Shown in pieces: positions 1-8,627 of a stretch of 64,000 nt of DNA. The notes under the pieces are model-generated. The model searched no databases. It was not told the DNA's origin and was given only the letters and a program-made list of their open reading frames with translations. Position numbers and translations under genes: made by a program. Origin of the DNA: Lutibacter flavus (GTDB lineage Bacteria; Bacteroidota; Bacteroidia; Flavobacteriales; Flavobacteriaceae); contig NZ_FZNX01000003.1 of the NCBI RefSeq assembly GCF_900188355.1, forward strand, positions 317,501 to 381,500, given 5' to 3'. The stretch's first letter is position 1. Each line of letters opens with the position of its first letter.

Positions 1-576
1 ACCTATAGAGGCAATGAAAATTCCAATCCAACTGTTGGAGAAAAAGGGAAATTACACAAAGAAAAAGAAACATTTATAAGCGTAATTTTTGAAAAACATA
101 AAGAGCAACAAATATTGGCTGCTCTTTTTCAAGCGCATCCTTACGAAGAAGTTGCATATGATATTGTTCCTTTAGATAATATTAATCAAGAAATAGGTAT
201 TGGTATGATTGGTGAATTATCTGAAGAAAAAAATGAACAAGAATTTCTAAATTTTCTTAAAAAAAGAATGAATGCTAAAGGATTAAGGCATTCTAAATTA
301 TTAAACAAAAAAATTAAAAAAGTAGCAGTTCTAGGAGGATCAGGAAGCTTTGCAATTGAAAATGCAATTAGGGCTAACGCAGATATTTATGTAACTTCAG
401 ATATAAAATATCACGAATTTTACAAGGCAGAAAATAAAATAATTATTGCAGATATTGGACATTATGAAAGTGAACAATTCACAAAAAATCTTTTAGTTGA
501 TATTCTTACAAAAAAATTCCCTAATTTTGCAATCATTTTATCACAAAAAAACACAAATCCAATTTATTACTTATAA
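1..576 (+). CDS. Nif3-like dinuclear metal centre protein (5' partial)
   Basis: The reading frame is open from base 1, so the gene starts before the window and only about 191 C-terminal residues are seen. The motif HPYEEVAYDI and the C-terminal LGGSGSF and YVTSDIKYHEF blocks are characteristic of the Nif3/YqfO (DUF34) family. Members form toroidal hexamers with a two-metal site; their physiological role is still debated, with GTP cyclohydrolase-like activity reported for some. The visible HPYEE segment belongs to the PII-like insert, followed by the second half of the Nif3 fold with IADIGHYESE supplying likely metal ligands. The stop lies one base before the ATG of the downstream coiled-coil gene, so the two are probably co-transcribed. 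Family assignment is strong; function is not known. Confidence 0.88.
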   Translation, partial: TYRGNENSNPTVGEKGKLHKEKETFISVIFEKHKEQQILAALFQAHPYEEVAYDIVPLDNINQEIGIGMIGELSEEKNEQEFLNFLKKRMNAKGLRHSKLLNKKIKKVAVLGGSGSFAIENAIRANADIYVTSDIKYHEFYKAENKIIIADIGHYESEQFTKNLLVDILTKKFPNFAIILSQKNTNPIYYL

Positions 577-577
577 T

Positions 578-1351
578 ATGGCTAAAAAGAAAGAAGTAAC
601 TGTTGAAGAGAAATTAAGAGCCCTTTACGACTTACAATTAATTGATTCGAGAGTTGATGAAATTAAAAATGTAAGAGGTGAATTACCTTTAGAAATTGAA
701 GATTTAGAAGATGAAATTGTTGGTTTAAATAAAAGACTTGCTAATTTTGATAATGAAGTAGCTACTTTAAAAAGTGAAATTTCAGCTAAAAAGCTAGTAA
801 TTGAAGAAGCTAAAAATTTAGTAAAAAAATATGCTGAACAACAGAAAAAAGTTCGTAATAATAGAGAATTCAATTCTATTACTAAAGAAACTGAATACCA
901 AGAACTTGAAATTGAATTAGCTGAAAAAAGGATTAAAGAGTTTAAAGCTAAAATTGAGCAAAAAAACGAAGTAATTCTTGGAACTAAAGAAACGATAGCA
1001 AAACAAGAAGAATTATTAAAACATAAATCAGCCGAATTAAATGATATCATGGGTGATACCATTAAAGAGGAAGAATTATTACTTAAAAAATCTAAAGAAT
1101 ACGGAGAATTAATTGACGACCACTTATTAAAAGCTTACAATAGAATTAGATCTACAGTTAAAAATGGTTTAGCCGTAGTATCTATTGAAAGAGGAGCTTC
1201 TGGAGGTTCATTCTTTACAATTCCACCACAAAGACAAGTTGAAATTGCGAGTCGTAAAAAAATTATTACTGATGAATATAGCGGTAGAATTTTAGTTGAT
1301 GGTGCTTTAGCCGAAGAAGAAAAAGAAAAAATTGACAAATTATTAAAATAA
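578..1351 (+). CDS. Coiled-coil protein of the C4-type zinc-ribbon (DUF164) family, cysteines lost
   Basis: This is a 257-residue protein. I start it at ATG 578, just after the Nif3 stop; a longer frame from 497 would overlap that gene and begin at a poor codon. Residues 10-190 are a long charged coiled coil (heptads rich in E, K and L), as in the CT398/DUF164 family. The C-terminal domain keeps the family landmarks IPPQ and SGRILVDG. The four zinc cysteines expected there (CGGC and CxxCGRI) are replaced (GASGGSF and DEYSGRI), so zinc binding as in relatives is unlikely. The gene is followed by a strong terminator. The adjacency to a Nif3-like gene is common in Bacteroidota. Cellular role is unknown. 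Confidence 0.85.
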   Translation: MAKKKEVTVEEKLRALYDLQLIDSRVDEIKNVRGELPLEIEDLEDEIVGLNKRLANFDNEVATLKSEISAKKLVIEEAKNLVKKYAEQQKKVRNNREFNSITKETEYQELEIELAEKRIKEFKAKIEQKNEVILGTKETIAKQEELLKHKSAELNDIMGDTIKEEELLLKKSKEYGELIDDHLLKAYNRIRSTVKNGLAVVSIERGASGGSFFTIPPQRQVEIASRKKIITDEYSGRILVDGALAEEEKEKIDKLLK

Positions 1352-1377
1352 TAATTTCTTAATATTACATAAAAAAA

Positions 1378-1400
1378 GCCTCCATACGGAGGCTTTTTTA
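1378..1400. terminator. Bidirectional rho-independent terminator
   Basis: A perfect 6-bp stem GCCTCC/GGAGGC with the loop ATAC is flanked by an A-tract on the left and a T-tract on the right. It sits between the convergent zinc-ribbon-family gene and the methyltransferase gene and can serve both. Confidence 0.85.
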
Positions 1401-2207
1401 TTTTTTAGTTGCCTTTATTGAATATAAAAGTGGAAATAATTTTGCCTCATCTTTTAGAGTAAACATTCTATCGCTGGTTTTTATCAATTCCGGAAAAACA
1501 TTGTATGGGGATTTTTCAAATTCATGCAAAAACTCAATATGTAACCCTGCACCTGTTAATGCTGAAATTACTTCTCCCAAACCGTGATTCCAACCATACT
1601 CTTTACTAATTATTTCTGCTTCATTGTTTGTATAGGTTCCTTTATATTCCTCATAAATAGCTTCACTATTTTGATAAGGATATGATAGTTCTGGAGGTGT
1701 TTTTAAATAATCAAACATCCAAACAATAGGATGAAATTCAATTAGATAAAACACCCCTCCTTTTTTAAGTTTATTTGCTATAATTTCACCCCAAGTTTTT
1801 AAATCAGGAAGCCAACCAATTACACCATACGAAGTAAAAACAATGTCAAATTTACCTTTAACATTTTTAGGCACATCATATAAATTACTTTCAACAAATG
1901 TAGCATCCAAACCTAATTCATCATTTAATTTTTTCGCTTTCTTTATTCCTTCATCAGACAGGTCAATACCCGTGCATTTGGCTCCTAACCTACTCCAACT
2001 TAATGTATCCTGACCAAAATGACACTGTAAATGCAATAAAGATTTACCCGAAACATCTCCTACTTCTTCAAGTTCAAAAGCATTTAATGAAGTTTTACCA
2101 TTTTTAAATCCTTCAATATCGTAAAATTCAGATTTTGAATGAATACCTACTTTTTTATTCCAAGTATCCTTATTTACTTCAAAGTATTTCTTGTATTTAT
2201 TTTCCAT
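1398..2207 (-). CDS. Class I SAM-dependent methyltransferase
   Basis: This protein of about 269 residues has the class I methyltransferase fold. Motif I is LLHLQCHFGQDTLSWSRLGA (an unusual HLQCHFGQD version of the glycine-rich loop), followed by the acidic GIDLSDEGI that would bind the SAM ribose, then FDIVFTSYGVIGWLPDL (motif IV). The HLQCHFGQDT pattern recurs in a Bacteroidota group annotated only as methyltransferases, so no substrate can be assigned. I chose ATG 2207 because the longer open frame, up to 2315, would overlap the UbiA-like gene upstream and carries a non-conserved leader. The gene lies 14 bases after the UbiA-like stop, suggesting co-transcription. Confidence 0.82.
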   Translation of the reverse strand: MENKYKKYFEVNKDTWNKKVGIHSKSEFYDIEGFKNGKTSLNAFELEEVGDVSGKSLLHLQCHFGQDTLSWSRLGAKCTGIDLSDEGIKKAKKLNDELGLDATFVESNLYDVPKNVKGKFDIVFTSYGVIGWLPDLKTWGEIIANKLKKGGVFYLIEFHPIVWMFDYLKTPPELSYPYQNSEAIYEEYKGTYTNNEAEIISKEYGWNHGLGEVISALTGAGLHIEFLHEFEKSPYNVFPELIKTSDRMFTLKDEAKLFPLLYSIKATKK

Positions 2208-2221
2208 TTTAAATTTTTTAA

Positions 2222-3046
2222 TCATAATAAAATTGTAATAATCAACCATATTATTGGGATTGATTCCACCCAAAAACTTGTGTAATATTTCGATTTTTTG
2301 TCTGATGTAAACCAAAGAAAAAATCCTGTAATTAATGCTATTCTTAAATCGGAAATTAAATAATCATTATTTAAAAGACTAAAACCTAAAAATAAACCTA
2401 ATAAAACTGTTCCAACTATTTTTGACTTTTCTATTCCAATTAATTGAGGTATTGTTTTTAATGATTTAAAATCTGAATTTACATCTCTAATATCAAAAGG
2501 AATTGTAATTGCTATCAAAATTAATACGCGCTGAATAAATTCAAAATAAACAATAGAATTAATTGTTACTTCAGCTTCATATAAAGGAAAAAAAACTGAA
2601 ATACCCGCCCAGGCAATAGCAATACTAAATATTTTTATCGCAGGAAAATATCGAAATGAAAATTCAATTCCTTTTAATTTAAATAAAGGTACCACATAAA
2701 AAACGGTCATTAGTGCAAAAGGAAAAAGTATAATTAATGAATTTCGATTAAAATCAGTAAAAAAAGTAATATAAATAACAACAGAAATTGAAATAATAGA
2801 TAAACTTAAAATCAATAATTTATTTCTATAAAACCAGCTTTTAAACCAGCTTAACCTCTTTTTTTTAATTTCATAAAATCTAATGAAATTATAAGATGCA
2901 ATTATAGAAAGCCCAACAAAAGAAGGCACTAAATTAGAATTTATACCAAATTTTAGTAATGATAATTTAGTAATGCAAAAGCCAGCTAAAGCAACATGAA
3001 TATTACTAAAAACATAAAAATCAAATATTCTTTTTAAAAAAGGCAT
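2222..3046 (-). CDS. UbiA-like polytopic membrane protein
   Basis: A 274-residue protein with about eight hydrophobic segments. The segment PFDIRDVNSDFKSLKTIP resembles the second Asp-rich motif (DxxxDxxxD) of UbiA prenyltransferases and is placed correctly after the fifth membrane span. The first motif, normally NDxxDxxxD near residue 60, is here SYNFIRFYEIKKKR and contains no aspartate. Either the protein is a divergent UbiA homologue with altered chemistry or it is not an active prenyltransferase. It precedes the methyltransferase gene on the same strand and diverges from gcvP. A lipid or quinone pathway for the pair would be a guess. Confidence 0.6.
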   Translation of the reverse strand: MPFLKRIFDFYVFSNIHVALAGFCITKLSLLKFGINSNLVPSFVGLSIIASYNFIRFYEIKKKRLSWFKSWFYRNKLLILSLSIISISVVIYITFFTDFNRNSLIILFPFALMTVFYVVPLFKLKGIEFSFRYFPAIKIFSIAIAWAGISVFFPLYEAEVTINSIVYFEFIQRVLILIAITIPFDIRDVNSDFKSLKTIPQLIGIEKSKIVGTVLLGLFLGFSLLNNDYLISDLRIALITGFFLWFTSDKKSKYYTSFWVESIPIIWLIITILL

Positions 3047-3121
3047 CTGTCAAATTTACAATTTGTTAAAATAACAAAATCTTGGTTAACAAAATATTAT
3101 AATTAAGTAAATCTGAGCTAT

Positions 3122-3149
3122 TTTGATTGTAGTATTTTCATTAATTTTG
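3122..3149 (+). promoter_or_regulatory. Bacteroidota-type promoter for gcvP
   Basis: TTTG at 3122-3125 is followed after 16 bases by TAATTTTG (3142-3149), matching the TAnnTTTG -7 consensus. The start codon of gcvP is 32 bases further on. The spacer is slightly short. Confidence 0.55.
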
Positions 3150-3181
3150 AACCGCTTATAAATTATATACCATTTTAGTAA

Positions 3182-6031
3182 ATGAAAACAGATTCTTTTG
3201 TTTTAAGACACGTAGGTCCTCGAGAAAACGAGACTAATGAAATGATTAAAACTATTGGAGTTTCTTCAGTAGATGAATTAATTAATAAAACCATTCCAAC
3301 TGATATAAGGCTTGCAAATGAATTAAATTTGCCAACTGCAATGAGTGAATATGAATATATGTCTCATATTCAAGAGCTTTCAAATAAAAACAAATCATTT
3401 AAAAATTACATTGGTTTAGGATATCATCCAACAATTCTTCCAGGAGTAATACAGCGTAATATTTTGGAAAATCCAGGTTGGTATACTGCTTACACTCCTT
3501 ATCAAGCTGAAATCGCTCAAGGTCGCTTAGAAGCTTTACTAAATTACCAAACAATGGTTACTGAGCTAACTGGTATGGAATTGGCAAACGCTTCTTTATT
3601 AGATGAAGGAACTGCGGCTGCAGAAGCAATGATAATGTTATTTAATACTAGATCCAGAGCTCAAAAGAAAATTGATGCACTTCAGTTTTTTGTTTCCGAG
3701 GAAGTTTTACCACAAACTATTGATATTTTAAAAACTAGATCAATTCCATTAGGAATTGAATTAATATTTGGTGATTATTTGAAATTTGAATTTACAGAGA
3801 ATATATATGGTGCTTTACTTCAGTACCCTTCAAAAAATGGACAAGTTCACAATTATAAAAGTTTTGTTGAAAAAGCGAATACTGTTGAAGCAAGAGTAGC
3901 TGTTGCAGCCGATTTATTAAGTTTATCATTATTAACTCCTCCAGGTGAATGGGGCGCTGATATTGTAGTTGGAACAACGCAACGTTTTGGAATTCCAATG
4001 GGATATGGCGGACCACATGCTGCTTATTTTGCTACAAAAGAAGATTATAAGCGCAATATTCCAGGTAGAATTATAGGCGTAACACAAGATAAAAATGGTA
4101 ACCGTGCTTTACGTATGGCATTGCAAACGCGTGAACAACATATTAAACGTGAAAAAGCGACCTCTAATATTTGTACAGCACAAGTTTTATTAGCTGTTAT
4201 GGCAGGAATGTATGGCGTTTATCATGGACCAAAAGGCTTAAAATATATTGCAACTACAATTAAAAATTTAACAGCCACTTTAAATAATGGTATAGTTAAA
4301 TTAGGTTTAAAACAATTAAATTGTACGTATTTTGATACATTAACTATTGAAGTTTCAAATGCTTCAAAATTAAAAGAAATTGCAGAAAACAAACAAATAA
4401 ACTTCTTTTACCCAGCAACAAATCAAGTAAGTATTTCAATAAATGAAACATCTACATTAAATGATATTAATGAAATCTTGTCTGTTTTAGCTGAAGCGGA
4501 AGGAAAAGAAATAGTTAGTTTCAATAAGGTTTCCGAAAATGATTTACCTGAAGAATTAAAACGTACTTCTAATTTTATGACAAATGAGGTTTTTAAAAAA
4601 TACCATTCAGAAACTGAAATGATGCGTTATATTAAAAAATTAGAACGAAAAGATTTATCATTAAACCATTCAATGATTTCTCTTGGTTCTTGTACCATGA
4701 AATTAAATGCTGCTTCAGAAATGTTACCATTAAGCTGGCCTAACTGGGGTGTTATGCATCCTTTTGTTCCAATTGAACAAGCTCAAGGCTATCATGAAGT
4801 TTTTAAAGGTTTAGAAATTGCCTTAAATGAAATCACTGGTTTTTATGCTACTTCTTTACAACCAAATTCTGGAGCACAAGGTGAATATGCAGGTTTAATG
4901 GTTATTAAGGCATATCACGAATCTCGGGAAGACAACCATAGAAATATTTGTTTAATTCCAGCATCTGCTCACGGAACAAATCCGGCATCTGCAGTGATGG
5001 CAGGTATGAAAGTTATTGTTACAAAATCTACCGAAGATGGAAACATCGATGTTGAGGATTTACGTGAAAAAGCTGACCTTCATAAAGATAAATTAGCAGC
5101 ACTAATGGTTACTTACCCATCAACTCACGGGGTTTTTGAAAGTACCATTAAAGAAATTACTGAAATTATTCATAAAAATGGCGGACAAGTTTATATGGAT
5201 GGCGCCAATATGAATGCTCAGGTTGGATTAACAAATCCGGCTACTATTGGAGCTGACGTTTGCCATTTAAACCTTCATAAAACTTTTGCTATCCCACATG
5301 GTGGTGGTGGTCCGGGAGTAGGTCCTATTTGTGTTGTTAAACATTTAGCTCCTTTTTTACCTTCTAATCCAATTATACCAACTGGTGGAGAAACTCCAAT
5401 AACTGCAATTTCATCTGCTCCTTGGGGTTCTTCTTTGGTTTTATTAATTTCCTATGGATACATAAAAATGTTAGGAACTAAAGGCTTAAAAGAAGCAACT
5501 ATAAAAGCAATATTAAATGCAAATTATATTAAAGCCCGATTAGAAAAACAATATAATATTTTATATACTGGTGAAAATGGATTTGCCGCACACGAAATGA
5601 TTGTTGATTTTAGAGAATTTAAAGCAAAAGGAATAGAAGTAACCGATATTGCTAAAAGGTTGATGGATTATGGTTACCACGCTCCTACAGTTTCATTCCC
5701 AGTTGCAGGAACATTAATGATCGAACCTACAGAAAGTGAAAATAAAGCAGAATTAGATCGTTTTTGTGATGCATTAATAAGCATTAAAAGTGAAATAGAT
5801 GCTATGGAAAGTGGAGACACAAATTCACCTCTAAAAAATTCACCGCACACGCAAGAAATGCTAACTAGTGATGAATGGGAGTTCCCATATACAAGACAAA
5901 AAGCTGCTTTTCCTTTACCATATTTAAAGGAAAACAAATTTTGGCCATCAGTTAGAAGAGTTGATGATGCTTATGGTGATCGTAATTTGATTTGCTCTTG
6001 TAATCCTATTGAAGATTACATAGACAATTAA
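3182..6031 (+). CDS. gcvP: Glycine dehydrogenase (decarboxylating), P protein
   Basis: A 949-residue fused P protein of the glycine cleavage system. It decarboxylates glycine with PLP and passes the aminomethyl group to lipoylated GcvH, in the cytoplasm. The N-terminal half begins with FVLRHVGPRENE and contains LDEGTAAAEAM. The C-terminal half has SLGSCTMKLNA and SGAQGEYAGL, and the PLP lysine lies in LNLHKTFAIPHGGGGPG (Lys about 700). Length is normal for the single-chain form found in most Gram-negative bacteria. gcvH and gcvT are not in the window. It is monocistronic, with its own promoter motif upstream and a terminator downstream. I saw no glycine riboswitch in the 135-base leader. Confidence 0.98.
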   Translation: MKTDSFVLRHVGPRENETNEMIKTIGVSSVDELINKTIPTDIRLANELNLPTAMSEYEYMSHIQELSNKNKSFKNYIGLGYHPTILPGVIQRNILENPGWYTAYTPYQAEIAQGRLEALLNYQTMVTELTGMELANASLLDEGTAAAEAMIMLFNTRSRAQKKIDALQFFVSEEVLPQTIDILKTRSIPLGIELIFGDYLKFEFTENIYGALLQYPSKNGQVHNYKSFVEKANTVEARVAVAADLLSLSLLTPPGEWGADIVVGTTQRFGIPMGYGGPHAAYFATKEDYKRNIPGRIIGVTQDKNGNRALRMALQTREQHIKREKATSNICTAQVLLAVMAGMYGVYHGPKGLKYIATTIKNLTATLNNGIVKLGLKQLNCTYFDTLTIEVSNASKLKEIAENKQINFFYPATNQVSISINETSTLNDINEILSVLAEAEGKEIVSFNKVSENDLPEELKRTSNFMTNEVFKKYHSETEMMRYIKKLERKDLSLNHSMISLGSCTMKLNAASEMLPLSWPNWGVMHPFVPIEQAQGYHEVFKGLEIALNEITGFYATSLQPNSGAQGEYAGLMVIKAYHESREDNHRNICLIPASAHGTNPASAVMAGMKVIVTKSTEDGNIDVEDLREKADLHKDKLAALMVTYPSTHGVFESTIKEITEIIHKNGGQVYMDGANMNAQVGLTNPATIGADVCHLNLHKTFAIPHGGGGPGVGPICVVKHLAPFLPSNPIIPTGGETPITAISSAPWGSSLVLLISYGYIKMLGTKGLKEATIKAILNANYIKARLEKQYNILYTGENGFAAHEMIVDFREFKAKGIEVTDIAKRLMDYGYHAPTVSFPVAGTLMIEPTESENKAELDRFCDALISIKSEIDAMESGDTNSPLKNSPHTQEMLTSDEWEFPYTRQKAAFPLPYLKENKFWPSVRRVDDAYGDRNLICSCNPIEDYIDN

Positions 6032-6067
6032 TATAATAGATTAATTTATACCAATATTTAATTAAAA

Positions 6068-6092
6068 GCCTCTGGAATCCTAGAGGCTTTTT
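6068..6092 (+). terminator. Terminator of gcvP
   Basis: Stem GCCTCT/AGAGGC with an 8-base loop and flanking A and T runs, about 35 bases after the gcvP stop. The rest of the 265-base gap up to the next gene holds only the pdhA promoter motif and AT-rich sequence. Confidence 0.75.
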
Positions 6093-6256
6093 CTTTTAAT
6101 AAAATTTCTTTGACATAATAATTATCATTTCAATAAAATTGATAGCTATTTTCTTTAATAGCTTCAAAAAAGAATGATATTATTAATTATTTGGTAGTTC
6201 GAAAACATTATCGTAAAAAATATTTACACTTATTTTTATTCTATTATTCAAAATAG

Positions 6257-6264
6257 TACTTTTG
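6257..6264 (+). promoter_or_regulatory. -7 promoter element for pdhA
   Basis: TACTTTTG fits TAnnTTTG, 32 bases before the pdhA ATG. I do not see a clear TTTG or TTG at the expected upstream distance. Confidence 0.5.
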
Positions 6265-6296
6265 CAATTCGATATAAATTAAATATCTTTTTATAA

Positions 6297-7289
6297 ATGA
6301 AAAAAATAACGAAAGAAACCTATATCAATTGGTATAAAGACATGCTTTTCTGGAGAAAGTTTGAAGACAAATTAGCGGCCTTATATATTCAACAAAAAGT
6401 TAGAGGATTTCTACATTTATATAATGGGCAAGAAGCTGTATTAGCAGGTGCTTTACATGCAATGAATGAAAATGACAAAATGATTACAGCTTACCGTAAC
6501 CATGTTCAACCAATTGGTTTAGGAGAAGACCCAAAAAGAGTTATGGCTGAATTATTAGGTAAAGTAACAGGTACATCTCAGGGTATGGGAGGTTCTATGC
6601 ATATTTTTTCACCTAAACATAATTTTTATGGAGGTCACGGAATTGTTGGAGGTCAAATTCCATTAGGAGCTGGTTTAGCTTTTGCTGACAAGTACTTTGA
6701 AAGAGACGGTGTAACATTAACTTATTTTGGTGATGGTGCTGCTCGTCAAGGTTCTCTTCATGAAACTTTTAATATGGCAATTAACTGGAAACTTCCAGTT
6801 GTTTTTATTTGTGAAAATAATGGGTATGCAATGGGTACTTCTGTTGAACGTACTGCTAATCACGATGATATTTGGAAGTTAGGTTTAGGATATGAAATGC
6901 CTTGCGGACCAGTTGACGGTATGAATCCTGTAAAAGTTGCTGAAGCAATGCACGAAGCAATTGAAAGAGCCAGACGTGGAGATGGACCAACTTTATTAGA
7001 TATTAAAACATATAGATATAGAGGGCACTCAATGAGTGATGCTCAACATTACAGAACTAAAGATGAAGTTGACGAATATAAAAAAATTGACCCTATTTCT
7101 CAAGTTTTAGAGGTTATTTTAGAAAAAAAATACGCTTCAAAAGATGAAGTAAAACAATGGGATAAAGATGTAAAAGATAAAGTTGCAGAATGTCAAAAAT
7201 TTGCAGAAGAATCTCCATTCCCAGACAAACAAGCGTTATACGATATGGTATACGAACAAGAAGATTATCCGTTTTTAAAACATAGATAA
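6297..7289 (+). CDS. pdhA: Pyruvate dehydrogenase E1 component, alpha subunit
   Basis: A 330-residue E1-alpha, which uses thiamine diphosphate to decarboxylate pyruvate. The TPP-binding motif runs from YFGDGAARQGS to the conserved ENNGYAMGTS about 30 residues later (GDG-x(25-30)-NN). The phosphorylation-loop-like stretch YRYRGHSMSDAQHYRTKDE is conserved. Length is standard for the alpha chain of the heterotetrameric E1; the beta subunit gene is not adjacent and must be elsewhere. The stop is 3 bases before the E2 start, so the two form an operon. A branched-chain 2-oxoacid E1-alpha is less likely, given the close match to PdhA motifs such as GTSQGMGGSMH. Confidence 0.93.
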   Translation: MKKITKETYINWYKDMLFWRKFEDKLAALYIQQKVRGFLHLYNGQEAVLAGALHAMNENDKMITAYRNHVQPIGLGEDPKRVMAELLGKVTGTSQGMGGSMHIFSPKHNFYGGHGIVGGQIPLGAGLAFADKYFERDGVTLTYFGDGAARQGSLHETFNMAINWKLPVVFICENNGYAMGTSVERTANHDDIWKLGLGYEMPCGPVDGMNPVKVAEAMHEAIERARRGDGPTLLDIKTYRYRGHSMSDAQHYRTKDEVDEYKKIDPISQVLEVILEKKYASKDEVKQWDKDVKDKVAECQKFAEESPFPDKQALYDMVYEQEDYPFLKHR

Positions 7290-7292
7290 ATA

Positions 7293-8555
7293 ATGGCAGA
7301 AATAATTACAATGCCACGTTTAAGTGATACAATGACAGAAGGAGTTGTAGCACAGTGGTTAAAAAAAGTAGGTGACAAGATTGAAGAAGGCGATATTTTA
7401 GCTGAAATTGAAACAGATAAAGCTACAATGGAATTTGAGTCTTTCAACGAAGGAACTCTTTTATATATTGGCTTAAAGGACGGTGAAAGTGCTCCTGTTG
7501 ATTCATTATTAGCAATAATTGGTGAAGAAGGTGAAGATATAGATGTAATAGTTAAAGGATTTAAAATTGAAGGAGCATCAGAAGCTGCTCCAGCAAAAGA
7601 GGAACCTACATCAGCTCCTGCAACTTCAACTCCAGTAAAAGAAACGGCAACTCCTGCTGCAACTCAAACAGCGGTACAAGTTCCTGTTGTGAACACTGGA
7701 AGAATTGTTGCTTCTCCATTAGCTAAAAAATTAGCAGAAGAAAAAGGGATAAATTTAGCCACTGTTACTGGAACTGGTGAAAATGGTAGAGTTGTAAAAC
7801 GAGATATTGAATATTTCGTGCCTGCAACTATGGCCGCTCCTGCTGCATTAAATCAAACCACTGCATTAGGTGAAGAAAGTTTCGAAGAAACTACTAATTC
7901 TCAAATGCGTAAAACTATTGCTCGCCGATTAGGTGAATCTAAATTTACAGCTCCGCATTATTACCTAATGTTAGAGATTAATATGGATAGTGCAATTGCA
8001 TCACGTAAAGTTATAAATGAAATTCCTGACATTAAGGTTTCATTTAACGATATGGTTGTAAAAGCATGTGCAATGGCTCTTAAAAAACATCCACAAGTAA
8101 ACTCACAATGGTTTGATGATAGAACTCGTGTAAATCACCATGTAAATATTGGTGTTGCCGTTGCTGTTGAAGATGGGCTTTTAGTCCCTGTAATTCCATT
8201 TACAGACCAAAAAAGCTTGACTCAAATTGGTGCAGAAGTAAAAGACAAAGCTATTAAAGCAAAAACAAAAAAGTTAACTCCAGCAGAAATGGAAGGAAGT
8301 ACATTTACTGTTTCTAACTTGGGTATGTTCGGTATTTCAGAATTCACTTCAATTATCAATCAACCAAATTCAGCAATTTTATCAGTTGGAGCAATTGTTG
8401 AAAAACCGGTTGTAAGAAACGGAGAAATTGTAATTGGAAACACAATGAAAGTAACTTTAGCTTGTGACCATAGAACCGTTGATGGTGCTACTGGTGCAGC
8501 TTTTTTACAAACATTAAAACAATTTATTGAAAATCCTGTAACTATGTTAGCTTAA
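7293..8555 (+). CDS. pdhC: Dihydrolipoamide acetyltransferase E2 of pyruvate dehydrogenase
   Basis: A 420-residue E2. One N-terminal lipoyl domain (residues 1-78) carries the lipoylation lysine in EIETDKATMEFES. An Ala/Pro/Thr-rich linker (about 90-130) leads to a peripheral-subunit-binding domain (VASPLAKKLAEEKGINLATV, about 137-175). The catalytic acyltransferase domain ends with the active-site DHRTVDGATGA. Many Bacteroidota E2 proteins have two lipoyl domains and run to about 550 residues, so this is the short single-lipoyl form; the frame is intact and the start is normal. It follows pdhA by 3 bases and is closed by a strong terminator. Confidence 0.94.
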   Translation: MAEIITMPRLSDTMTEGVVAQWLKKVGDKIEEGDILAEIETDKATMEFESFNEGTLLYIGLKDGESAPVDSLLAIIGEEGEDIDVIVKGFKIEGASEAAPAKEEPTSAPATSTPVKETATPAATQTAVQVPVVNTGRIVASPLAKKLAEEKGINLATVTGTGENGRVVKRDIEYFVPATMAAPAALNQTTALGEESFEETTNSQMRKTIARRLGESKFTAPHYYLMLEINMDSAIASRKVINEIPDIKVSFNDMVVKACAMALKKHPQVNSQWFDDRTRVNHHVNIGVAVAVEDGLLVPVIPFTDQKSLTQIGAEVKDKAIKAKTKKLTPAEMEGSTFTVSNLGMFGISEFTSIINQPNSAILSVGAIVEKPVVRNGEIVIGNTMKVTLACDHRTVDGATGAAFLQTLKQFIENPVTMLA

Positions 8556-8582
8556 CATTTCTCAGTATTTATAAAACAAAAA

Positions 8583-8612
8583 ACCCATTACATATGTAAT
8601 GGGTTTTTTGTT
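8583..8612. terminator. Bidirectional terminator between pdhC and the haemoglobin gene
   Basis: The perfect palindrome ACCCATTACA/TGTAATGGGT is flanked by A-rich sequence on the left and TTTTTTG on the right, between convergent genes. Confidence 0.85.
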
Positions 8613-8627
8613 TAAATGGAAATAATT

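Noticed and set aside
625-1062. 145-codon minus-strand open frame opposite the coiled-coil gene
   Set aside because: Rich in Ser, Leu and Phe, as expected from the antisense of a Glu/Lys-rich coiled coil; no recognisable domain and no separate start signals.
3047-3181. Glycine riboswitch before gcvP
   Set aside because: The 135-base leader is too short and AT-rich and shows none of the conserved aptamer segments; only a promoter motif is seen.
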